Assembly (NCBI GenBank): GCA_023301395.1
Contig: JALZUY010000193.1
Location: 1 to 7,671 of the forward strand
Source: Nonlabens sp.
GTDB lineage: Bacteria > Bacteroidota > Bacteroidia > Flavobacteriales > Flavobacteriaceae
Length of the DNA: 7,671 nucleotides
Reading direction: 5' to 3'
Shown here one piece after another: positions 1-6,888 of the stretch. A program made the translations under genes and the position numbers. Position 1 is the first letter of the stretch. Each line of letters starts with the position of its first letter. The notes beneath the pieces are model-generated. The model ran no database searches, had not been told where the DNA came from, and saw nothing but the letters and a program-made list of their open reading frames with translations.

Positions 1-138
1 CAAACACTTATTACAGTGAAAAAACTTCTAGATCATAAAGAACAAATGGCCATAATGTCTCAAAATGCTCAAGAATGGTCTCAAGAATACACGCTTGAAA
101 AATTTGAGAGTGAAATAGTTAAATTGCTTCAATCATGA
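1..138 (+). CDS. C-terminal fragment of a probable glycosyltransferase (partial, start outside window)
   Basis: An open frame enters from the left edge and ends at a TGA, giving 45 visible residues. They are helical and charged, with a tail pattern (EYTLEKFESEIVKLL) like the closing helices of GT4-type glycosyltransferases, where the C-terminal helix folds back over the N-terminal Rossmann domain. No catalytic motif is visible, so the family call rests on this tail and on the neighbouring sugar-transfer genes. Its stop overlaps the next gene's ATG by three bases (ATGA), which suggests translational coupling within one operon. It could instead be the end of another polysaccharide-cluster enzyme. 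The reading frame is well supported; the function is only probable. Confidence 0.6.
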   Translation, partial: QTLITVKKLLDHKEQMAIMSQNAQEWSQEYTLEKFESEIVKLLQS

Positions 139-1202
139 AAGTAATCCAAATCATAGATAGTCTTGACGCTGGTGGAGCAGAGCGCATGGCAATACAAATA
201 GCAAATGAATTACAAGCCGCTGGACATGAATCACATTTATGTACAACGAGAAAAGAAGGATTGCTTAAAGAAACTATTAGTGATGCAGTAGGTTATATTT
301 TCATTGAGAAAAAAGGTCGTTTAGGACTTAAAGCAATGACTAAATTGAAGACCTATGTTGTAAAAAATAATATTGAAATTATTCATGCGCATAGTACTTC
401 TTTTTTTACAGCTACTATTATCAAATGGTGGTTGCCTCAACTTAAATTGGTCTGGCATGATCATTATGGCAATGCTGAGGAAGTAGAGAAACGCAGTTCA
501 AAAATTATTAAAAAGTGTTCTCGTTTTTTTAATGGAATTATTAGTGTTAACGAGAAACTACATGATTGGTCTATCAAGCAACTGCGACCTTCAAAAGTGG
601 TTTATTTCAGGAATTTTGTATCGGTAACTGTGAAGCAAGATCTTTTAAAATCATTACCAGGAATAGATGGAAAACGAATTGTTCATTTGGCTAATTTAAG
701 ACCTCAAAAAGATCATTTCACTCTTTTAAATGCTTTTAAACTCATCGCTCAAAAAGAGTCTGAATGGAAATTACTTTTAGTAGGAATGGATTTTCAGGAT
801 GATTATTCTATAGCTGTAAAAAAAATGATTAGTGATTTTCAGTTAGAAGAAAGTGTTTTTTTATTGGGTTCGAGAGAAGATACAACGGCTATTTTAAATG
901 CTTCAAACATGGCTGTCTTATCCTCAAAGTCTGAAGGTTTACCAGTAGCATTATTAGAATATGGAATGGCAGGCATACCTGTGGTTGTTACAGATGTAGG
1001 TGCTTGTAGAGAAGTTGTTTCCATTCATGGTAAAATAGTACCATCACAAGACGCAATTTTATTATCCCAAGCATTACAAGAAATTATTCAACATCCAGTA
1101 GATGCAAAAATAAAGGCTCAATCGTTTCAAGAACATGTAATGACTACCTTTGGTGCTTCAACTTATATTAAAAAACTTGAGCACTTTTATAGTACGATTT
1201 AA
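135..1202 (+). CDS. GT4-family glycosyltransferase
   Basis: This 355-residue GT-B fold enzyme probably transfers a sugar from a nucleotide donor to a lipid-linked glycan on the cytoplasmic face of the inner membrane. The N-terminal acceptor domain shows the glycine-rich GGAER loop (residues 13-17) and HAH (84-86), with WHDHYG near 107-112. The C-terminal donor domain starts near residue 180, with LANLRPQKDHFTLL at 185-198. It carries the retaining-enzyme EX7E motif as E267 to E275 (SEGLPVALLE), followed by VVVTDVGACREVV. Length is normal for GT4. The ATG at 135 gives the canonical start MKVIQIIDSLDAGGAER and overlaps the upstream stop. Its own TAA shares one base with the next gene's ATG. There is no signal peptide or membrane span. 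Donor and acceptor sugars cannot be read from the sequence. Confidence 0.9.
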   Translation: MKVIQIIDSLDAGGAERMAIQIANELQAAGHESHLCTTRKEGLLKETISDAVGYIFIEKKGRLGLKAMTKLKTYVVKNNIEIIHAHSTSFFTATIIKWWLPQLKLVWHDHYGNAEEVEKRSSKIIKKCSRFFNGIISVNEKLHDWSIKQLRPSKVVYFRNFVSVTVKQDLLKSLPGIDGKRIVHLANLRPQKDHFTLLNAFKLIAQKESEWKLLLVGMDFQDDYSIAVKKMISDFQLEESVFLLGSREDTTAILNASNMAVLSSKSEGLPVALLEYGMAGIPVVVTDVGACREVVSIHGKIVPSQDAILLSQALQEIIQHPVDAKIKAQSFQEHVMTTFGASTYIKKLEHFYSTI

Positions 1203-2572
1203 TGATTCAATTTGAGAAGTTACCCTATCCATTATTGATTGCTGGTCATATTATATTGACCATTTTCATGATTGCGCTTCCTTTTTTGATACCTGTATTC
1301 TTTTATGCGGCGATTGTATATTTTGGATTAAGAGTTTTACTTCAAAAAGATACAGGTCAAGAGGCTTTGATGGCTTGCGCCTATCTAGTCACTCTCGAGG
1401 TTTTCTTGAGAATGAATCAAGCTTTGGTCTTTTATGAGATGATGAAGTATCTCGTTATCATTTTTATGGTAATGGGTATTATTATGCGTGGATTCTCTTT
1501 AAAATCAATTCCTTACGTATTTTATCTATTGTTACTTGTTCCCAGTATCATAGTAGCAGCTGGAAACATTCCATTAGGAGAAAGTTTGCGTAAAGCGGTA
1601 GCTTTTAATTTAAGTGGTCCTGTAACTTTAGGAATCACTGCAATTTATTGTTATCAAAGACCAATTACTTCTCAACGACTGGATCAAATTTTAAAGCTAG
1701 CTGTAGGGCCAGTAGTAATGATTACCACTTATTTATTTCTAGTAACACCAGACATTAGAGATATTGTAACTAACACTGCGTCTAACTTTGCTACTTCTGG
1801 TGGATATGGACCTAATCAAGTAGCTACAGTCATAGGAATAGGGATGTTTATCACTTTTGTTCGGTTTTTAAGAGTGAAAAACTTAGCAATTAACGTTCTC
1901 GATATCGTACTTTTTTTAGGGATGACTTATAGAGCTTGGGTTACTTTTTCCCGTGGTGGAGTTTACACAGCATTCTTAATGATAATCGCTGTAGTAGGAA
2001 CGCTATTTTTCTTAAAGCGTAGTGAGTTTAGAGTTTCGTTTATTCCTAAACTAGCCGTTATTGCAATTGGATTACTTCTCGCTTGGGGTTATACCTCTTT
2101 AGTGACTAACGGACTTATTGATAAACGCTATGCAAATGAAGATGCCGCTGGTAGAGCAAAAGAAGATCTTTCAACTGGTAGAGCTGACTTAATAACTATA
2201 GAATTAGAAGCGTTTCTAGAGAACCCTATTGCAGGAATAGGAGCTGGACAGGTGAAATATTATCGGGCAAAAAAAGATGGGATTTTGGCAGCGTCCCATA
2301 ATGAGACCAGTAGACTGCTTTCTGAACATGGTTCCATTGGGATTTTCTCATTATTTGTATTGATACTTACACCATTGTTTTACCGGCTTTTTCATAGTGG
2401 TAATGTATATTTTTATGCTTTTTTAATTTTTTGGATTGCGACTATTAATCATAGTGCAATGCGTATCGCTGCACCGGCTTTTTTCTATGGAATGGCATTA
2501 CTCTACGTCAAGCCAGCTGTTAAAAAGAAAGTCATTCCTATGGTAGAATCAAAGAAAATACTTACCACGTGA
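1202..2572 (+). CDS. O-antigen ligase/polymerase-family membrane protein (Wzy/WaaL-like)
   Basis: This 456-residue polytopic inner-membrane protein has roughly ten to twelve hydrophobic spans (for example about 11-45, 82-95, 104-120, 165-181, 204-220, 232-248, 254-271, 281-297, 379-396 and 402-412). It matches the O-antigen ligase/polymerase superfamily through YGPNQ (202-206), FSRGG (249-253), a probable large periplasmic loop at about 298-376 with STGRADL (324-330) and NPIAGIGAG (341-349), and the loop histidine H366 (SHNET). Family members either polymerise lipid-linked repeat units (Wzy) or transfer finished glycan to an acceptor (WaaL). The two are not separable by sequence alone; its place among glycosyltransferases favours a polymerase. 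It shares one base with the upstream stop (TAATG) and overlaps the next gene by four bases (GTGA), as expected inside an operon. Confidence 0.85.
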   Translation: MIQFEKLPYPLLIAGHIILTIFMIALPFLIPVFFYAAIVYFGLRVLLQKDTGQEALMACAYLVTLEVFLRMNQALVFYEMMKYLVIIFMVMGIIMRGFSLKSIPYVFYLLLLVPSIIVAAGNIPLGESLRKAVAFNLSGPVTLGITAIYCYQRPITSQRLDQILKLAVGPVVMITTYLFLVTPDIRDIVTNTASNFATSGGYGPNQVATVIGIGMFITFVRFLRVKNLAINVLDIVLFLGMTYRAWVTFSRGGVYTAFLMIIAVVGTLFFLKRSEFRVSFIPKLAVIAIGLLLAWGYTSLVTNGLIDKRYANEDAAGRAKEDLSTGRADLITIELEAFLENPIAGIGAGQVKYYRAKKDGILAASHNETSRLLSEHGSIGIFSLFVLILTPLFYRLFHSGNVYFYAFLIFWIATINHSAMRIAAPAFFYGMALLYVKPAVKKKVIPMVESKKILTT

Positions 2573-3585
2573 CAAAAAATATTCTATACATAGGCAATAA
2601 ACTCGCTGATAAAGGCCGCACGGTTACGACCATTGATGTATTAGGTCCATTATTGAAAAAAGAAGGTTTTCAACTGCGATATGCCTCATCTGTACAAAAT
2701 GTGAGTGCCCGATTATTACATATGATGCGTGCTACGTTTTTAAGTAGATACTGGGCTGATTTTGTATTGATTGATACTTATTCTACACGCAACTTTTGGT
2801 ATGCTATTACGATTGGAAGGTTATGCAAGTCATTAAAAATCAAATACATCCCTATTCTTCATGGAGGTAATCTTCCTGAGCGATTAATAAAAGATCCTAA
2901 AGCTATTAAAGCTTTTATGGATAATGCATATCAAGTAGTGAGTCCGAGTGATTATTTGATAGACGCTTTTGCGAAAGCGGGATTTAACAAACTTCTCAAA
3001 ATACCTAATCATATAGATTTAACTCAATATACCTTTAAGCAACGTGATCGTATTCAACCCAAATTATTATGGGTAAGATCATTTGATAAAATATACAATC
3101 CCGAAATGGCTGTTGATATTCTTGAGATTTTATCAGATAAATATCCCAATGCAAAATTATGTATGGTAGGACCCGATAAGGATGGATCTATGAAAAACTG
3201 TATTTCTCTTGCTGCGCAAAAGAATCTAAAGGTAGAATTTACTGGTTTACTCGATAAAGAGGACTGGATTGCTATGAGCCCTGATTATGATATTTTTATA
3301 AACACGTCTCATTTTGATAACTTACCTGTTAGTATTATTGAGGCAATGGCACTAGGATTACCGGTAATCTCGACAAATGTAGGTGGGATTCCATATTTAA
3401 TTGAACATGAGAACAATGGATTGCTTGTTGAACCATATCAAGCACGGCAAGCTGCAGATTTGATTGATGACTTAATCCAACAAAAAATTGACTCAGAGAA
3501 GATGACCCATCAAGCAAGGTTAATTGCTGAAAATTTTGACTGGAAGAAAGTAAAACAGTCATGGCTTCAATTATTAAAAGGGTAA
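2569..3585 (+). CDS. GT4-family glycosyltransferase (second)
   Basis: This 338-residue GT-B glycosyltransferase is a probable cytoplasmic or membrane-associated enzyme adding one sugar of the repeat unit. Visible elements are the N-terminal fold start NILYIGNK, HGGNLPERL (98-106) in the acceptor domain, IPNHID (145-150) before the linker, LLWVRSF (166-172) opening the donor domain, KLCMVGPDKDG (196-206), and INTSHFDNLPVSIIEAM (244-260) followed by PVISTNVGGIPYLI. At the usual EX7E site the first acid is D250 and the second is E258, a conservative change. The start is a GTG that overlaps the preceding TGA by four bases. No upstream in-frame alternative is possible, and the first ATG inside would cut off the beta1 strand and its glycine. 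The ligase-like gene lies before it and the phosphotransferase follows after 29 bases. Confidence 0.88.
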   Translation: MTKNILYIGNKLADKGRTVTTIDVLGPLLKKEGFQLRYASSVQNVSARLLHMMRATFLSRYWADFVLIDTYSTRNFWYAITIGRLCKSLKIKYIPILHGGNLPERLIKDPKAIKAFMDNAYQVVSPSDYLIDAFAKAGFNKLLKIPNHIDLTQYTFKQRDRIQPKLLWVRSFDKIYNPEMAVDILEILSDKYPNAKLCMVGPDKDGSMKNCISLAAQKNLKVEFTGLLDKEDWIAMSPDYDIFINTSHFDNLPVSIIEAMALGLPVISTNVGGIPYLIEHENNGLLVEPYQARQAADLIDDLIQQKIDSEKMTHQARLIAENFDWKKVKQSWLQLLKG

Positions 3586-3614
3586 TCTTATCTTTATAGT
3601 TCCTTAAAATAATT

Positions 3615-5006
3615 ATGTCTCAAACAGGATCCATACACTTTGAAATATCAGAGCGCAAGGTTTTATTGCGCATCATTGATGTGATGGTAGTTCTAGGCGC
3701 TTTACATTTAGTAGGTGTCGTTTTCGATTTTGACTATTTTAAAATTAATGAGCAACACTGGTCCTGGATTATTATTTTAGGTACTTACTTAACTTTTTTT
3801 GCCACGGTATTTGAATTATATCATCTTCAAAGAGCCAGTCGTATTACAGCTACCTTAAGAGGTGTCGTTTTTACCAGTTCGATTACATCATTAGTCTATC
3901 TATTAACTCCATTCTTCACACCATCTTTACCTGAGAATAGATTGCAAATTCTCTATTTCTATCTCGCAATTACATTGTCTCTATTGATTTGGCGCGCCAT
4001 GTACATCAAGCTATTCTCTAGTTCTCGATTTTATAAAAATATACTCATCATTGCTGATGCTACTGACGCTGCTGAAGTGGCCGAAACACTTCAAGAAGCC
4101 GATCCTAATTATAAAATAGCTGGTTATATTAATACAGATAAAGAACTCCATATAGGTCATGACGATCGTATTAATGTACTCACTATTCAAGAGGCAAAAA
4201 ATCGATTAGAAGGTCAAGAAGTAAGTGAGATAGTTATCGCATCATCACATGTAGAAGGAATAACATCAGACTTATATAAATGGCTTATTGAGTTAGTTGA
4301 AAACGGATTTTCTGTTCGAGAATATACGCAGGTTTATGAAGAGATAACGGATCGTGTTCCTGTTCAATATGTAGGTAAGGATTTTTATAAATATTTCCCA
4401 TTTGCTCGCAATAACAATAATAAGCTATACATGGTTTATCATCGTTTTTTTGATATCCTTTTTTCTGTTTTAGGAATGTTTATAGGATTGATAATTATAC
4501 CATTTATTTTTATTGGAAATCTTATTGGGAATCGCGGATCTTTATTTTATAGTCAAGAAAGAGTGGGGAAGAATCGCAAATTTTTTAAGATTTATAAATT
4601 CCGTACGATGGTTAAAAATGCTGAGGCTCACGGAGCTCAATTTGCAACTAAAAACGATAGTAGAATAACACCGTTTGGCAAGTTCTTGAGAAGATCGCGC
4701 CTCGATGAGTTCCCTCAATTCTTTAATATTTTAAAAGGTGAAATGAGTATTATTGGGCCAAGACCTGAGCGGCCTATTTTTGTTAAAGAATTATCTATTA
4801 AAATACCATTTTATGAGACACGTCATGTGGTAAAACCAGGACTTACAGGTTGGGCTCAAGTAAAAACTAAATATGGTGAGACTGAAGCTGATAGTCTAAG
4901 GAAACTACAATATGATTTGTTTTATATCAAACACCGTAGTGTATTTCTGGATTTGAGAATTGTAGTTAAAACCTTGAGTACGATTGTATTCTTTAAAGGA
5001 CAATAA
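3615..5006 (+). CDS. Polyprenyl-phosphate glycosyl-1-phosphate transferase (initiating sugar transferase, WbaP/WcaJ type)
   Basis: This 463-residue membrane enzyme is predicted to transfer a sugar 1-phosphate from a UDP-sugar to undecaprenyl phosphate, the first step of repeat-unit assembly. Four N-terminal membrane spans (about 17-37, 50-68, 83-102, 110-132) are followed by a Rossmann-like CoA-binding_3-type domain (about 139-260). A membrane helix at 275-303 then leads into the C-terminal bacterial sugar transferase domain. That domain shows KIYKFRTM (325-332), TPFGKFLRRSRLDEFPQ (352-368) with the catalytic Asp-Glu pair D364-E365, LKGEMSIIGPRPE (373-385) and KPGLTGWAQV (407-416). Architecture and length fit the long, five-segment class rather than the short PglC class. 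It is the last gene of the polysaccharide operon. The sugar (glucose, galactose or a diamino sugar) cannot be told from these motifs. Confidence 0.93.
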   Translation: MSQTGSIHFEISERKVLLRIIDVMVVLGALHLVGVVFDFDYFKINEQHWSWIIILGTYLTFFATVFELYHLQRASRITATLRGVVFTSSITSLVYLLTPFFTPSLPENRLQILYFYLAITLSLLIWRAMYIKLFSSSRFYKNILIIADATDAAEVAETLQEADPNYKIAGYINTDKELHIGHDDRINVLTIQEAKNRLEGQEVSEIVIASSHVEGITSDLYKWLIELVENGFSVREYTQVYEEITDRVPVQYVGKDFYKYFPFARNNNNKLYMVYHRFFDILFSVLGMFIGLIIIPFIFIGNLIGNRGSLFYSQERVGKNRKFFKIYKFRTMVKNAEAHGAQFATKNDSRITPFGKFLRRSRLDEFPQFFNILKGEMSIIGPRPERPIFVKELSIKIPFYETRHVVKPGLTGWAQVKTKYGETEADSLRKLQYDLFYIKHRSVFLDLRIVVKTLSTIVFFKGQ

Positions 5007-5088
5007 CTTATAGTCTGCGGTCTTTAAATCGGCAACAAGAAGTCATCATTCAGTCTGAGATTAAAGTTTTGTATGATAATATCTCTTT

Positions 5089-5113
5089 GTCAGTTCGAGC
5101 GGCAGTCGAGAAC
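5089..5113. repeat. Candidate dispersed flavobacterial intergenic repeat (TCGAG type)
   Basis: GTTCGAGC (5093-5100) and GTCGAGAAC (5105-5113) flank a four-base centre. The outer GTTC/GAAC arms are complementary, and TCGAG is repeated directly at 5095-5099 and 5106-5110. Short elements of this appearance (CAGTTCGAGC, then GTCGAGAAC) recur between genes in many Flavobacteriia genomes as far as I recall. Only one copy is in this window, so repetition cannot be shown here. The stem is imperfect with a small bulge and has no T-run, so it is not a clear terminator. Confidence 0.45.
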
Positions 5114-5140
5114 AGTCTAATTAAGACCTCAAATTATGCT

Positions 5141-5155
5141 TACTAACAGTTAGTA
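5141..5155. repeat. Perfect 15-base palindrome
   Basis: TACTAACAGTTAGTA is a perfect inverted repeat of seven bases per arm around a central A. As RNA it would make a six-pair AU-rich stem with a CAG loop. It sits in the spacer between convergent genes and has no following T-run in either direction. A weak transcript-end hairpin or a protein site are both possible; chance is also possible in AT-rich DNA. Confidence 0.35.
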
Positions 5156-5220
5156 GATTATCAAGCTATAGCTATTGGCTATTGAATAAAAAGACTACGG
5201 ACTTCACGACTCAAGATTAA

Positions 5221-6834
5221 TTAACTGGAACGTTTCTTCCTGCGACGAGCAAATCCAAATAACAATGTAAATACACCCATAAATATAGCGATACGAGCTA
5301 TGTAATCTCCATGCTGTACATAAAAGGTTCGTCCTTTACGCTTAATGATTCTACCTTTAAGGACTCCTTGTTCTTCATAAGCTAGAGATTTAATAATCGC
5401 TCCTTTATGATTGATAATTGCGCTTATTCCAGTATTGGCACTTCTGGTAATCCATCTTCTATTTTCAATGGCACGCAGTCGAGCAAGACTTAAATGTTGT
5501 TTGTGGCCTTGTGTGTTTCCCCACCAAGCGTCGTTTGTGATGATGGCTATAAAGTCAGCATCATTTTTCACATACTCAGTTACGTACTCACCATAAACTG
5601 ATTCGTAACATATTACTGGAGCAACATTAGTTCCGTTTTTTGAGGTAAATACACTACGATTCTCTTGTGTAGTTTTCGTCGCTTTTGTGCCGCCTAAATC
5701 GATCATGGCATCACCTAAAATAGGTTCCAGAATTCCTTTATACGGGAAATTTTCAATTCCTACTACGAGTTTTGATTTGTGATATAATTCTATAGGTCCA
5801 CGTTGATTGAAGAACATCGCGCTATTAAAGTCATTATATAACGTCACTCCATCATTTGCAATATTTGTTTGTGTAGTAGCTCTTCTATGATCTTTGAAAA
5901 CATCCAGTAGAGATATTCCACCTAGGTAGTTCAAGTTAGGATATGCAGCAAAATTCCCTCTTAGTCTTTGCAATGTTGGATGATAACCTATTTGGTTTAT
6001 TTTCAAATTGTCTGCAAGAACCGTTTCGGGTGTGATGACAAACTGCGTATCTTGGGTAAGTTCTGGTAATACTAAATCAGTAATGAGTTCGACTACTTTA
6101 TTATTGGTAGTTGTATATTTTTCTTCATAAGGATCTATGTTGGGCTGCACTATAACTACTTCAGTGCCGCCACCTTTAGTTAACTCAATAGAATAAAGTT
6201 CGAGAATGACTTGAGAAATAGCAATCGGAACCAGAATTATAATAATAGGAACAATTGCTTTTTTGAGTACTTTTTTTATGGTGAAACCGTTTTCGCGCAA
6301 GCGAGAAATCGCATAAAAAACAACAATATTTAATACCCAAATCCATAATGCACCACCAAAGGTTCCCGTGTATTCATACCATTGAATCCAGCCTGTGTAT
6401 TCACTAAACCCATTACCTAAATTGAGCCATGGCCAGGAAAAATCCCAGTGTAAGTGCAAGTATTCAAAGCCGATCCATAAACAAACTAAAAATGTAAACG
6501 CAGCGCCTTGAGAAACCTTGCGCGCAAATCTGTGATAGCATAAAAAAACCAATGCCATCAATAGACTATTTACTAATACGGCAAACCACATTCCAAAAGC
6601 CGTAGAGTAATACAACCAACCAGTAGTTGCAAAATTCCAAATGAAAAAGCTGAGATAAGCAAGACCTAGAACACGCCAACCTTTATTTTTTTTAGTAGAG
6701 TAGCGTAATTTTTTTTCTACCAAAAGAAGTGGCACAAATGCACCGAATAGTAATAATGGTAAACCATAAGTAGGCCAGCCTAACCATAGTAGAATACCTG
6801 ATAAAATTGCGAGAAGAATACTGGAGTATTTCAT
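5221..6834 (-). CDS. lnt: Apolipoprotein N-acyltransferase
   Basis: This 537-residue inner-membrane enzyme adds the third acyl chain to the N-terminal cysteine of lipoproteins, the last step of lipoprotein maturation. Hydrophobic spans lie at about 5-20, 24-40, 56-75, 80-100, 111-126, 160-176 and 192-212. The periplasmic nitrilase-like domain covers about 224-500, and a final span (510-528) ends in a basic tail. The catalytic triad is visible: E270 (ITPET), K353 (YHKSK) and C409 (VICYES), matching E267, K335 and C387 of E. coli Lnt. E361, Y410 and E411 match the further conserved E343, Y388 and E389. The residue aligning with E. coli W237 is not Trp (VQPNIDPYEEKY, 229-240). The ATG at 6834 gives a natural hydrophobic start. 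It lies 54 bases after the PorV-like gene on the same strand, so the two may be cotranscribed. Length is normal. Confidence 0.95.
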   Translation of the reverse strand: MKYSSILLAILSGILLWLGWPTYGLPLLLFGAFVPLLLVEKKLRYSTKKNKGWRVLGLAYLSFFIWNFATTGWLYYSTAFGMWFAVLVNSLLMALVFLCYHRFARKVSQGAAFTFLVCLWIGFEYLHLHWDFSWPWLNLGNGFSEYTGWIQWYEYTGTFGGALWIWVLNIVVFYAISRLRENGFTIKKVLKKAIVPIIIILVPIAISQVILELYSIELTKGGGTEVVIVQPNIDPYEEKYTTTNNKVVELITDLVLPELTQDTQFVITPETVLADNLKINQIGYHPTLQRLRGNFAAYPNLNYLGGISLLDVFKDHRRATTQTNIANDGVTLYNDFNSAMFFNQRGPIELYHKSKLVVGIENFPYKGILEPILGDAMIDLGGTKATKTTQENRSVFTSKNGTNVAPVICYESVYGEYVTEYVKNDADFIAIITNDAWWGNTQGHKQHLSLARLRAIENRRWITRSANTGISAIINHKGAIIKSLAYEEQGVLKGRIIKRKGRTFYVQHGDYIARIAIFMGVFTLLFGFARRRKKRSS

Positions 6835-6888
6835 AGTACATCTAAGAGGCTAAGATATCAATCTTCTACTGATTATAAAATCTCATGA

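Larger units (their letters stand above)
5012..5203. repeat. Long-range imperfect inverted repeat spanning the spacer
   Basis: The left arm AGTCTGCGGTCTTT (5012-5025) and right arm AAAGACTACGGACT (5190-5203) are reverse complements at 11 of 14 positions. In RNA two of the three mismatches become G-U pairs, leaving one true mismatch (5018 with 5197). The intervening 164 bases hold the other spacer elements. The pairing is read directly from the sequence. Whether it forms a structure, or marks the ends of a small degenerate repeat unit, is not known. Confidence 0.45.
5007..5220. other. Non-coding spacer between convergent genes
   Basis: Both flanking genes end here (phosphotransferase on +, lnt on -), so it should contain the two transcript ends. 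No credible gene is seen. The word AGTC occurs at 5012, 5041, 5052, 5104 and 5114, and its complement GACT at 5193, 5200 and 5208, far more than expected in 214 bases. The arrangement is polar: AGTC to the left, GACT to the right. No classical GC-rich hairpin followed by a T-run was found on either strand. Sub-elements are listed separately. Confidence 0.7.

Noticed and set aside
839..1024. Open frame on the - strand inside the first GT4 gene
   Set aside because: It lies wholly opposite the donor-domain motif region of a clear glycosyltransferase and has no recognisable protein features.
3335..3562. Open frame on the - strand inside the second GT4 gene
   Set aside because: Shadow of the conserved C-terminal coding region; low-complexity translation without family resemblance.
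3589..3596. TATCTTTA as a Bacteroidota -7 promoter element (TAnnTTTG) before the phosphotransferase gene
   Set aside because: The last base does not match, no TTG is seen at the expected distance upstream, and the 29-base gap fits an operon without an internal promoter.
5115..5127. Hairpin GTCT-AATTA-AGAC in the spacer
   Set aside because: Four base pairs with no T-run; expected often by chance in AT-rich DNA.
5411..5596. Open frame on the + strand opposite lnt
   Set aside because: Covers the lnt catalytic cysteine region on the other strand; a shadow frame.
6852..6865. Small hairpin AAGAT-ATCA-ATCTT between the PorV-like gene and lnt as a terminator
   Set aside because: Only five AT-rich pairs and no T-run follows on the - strand; too weak to call a terminator.
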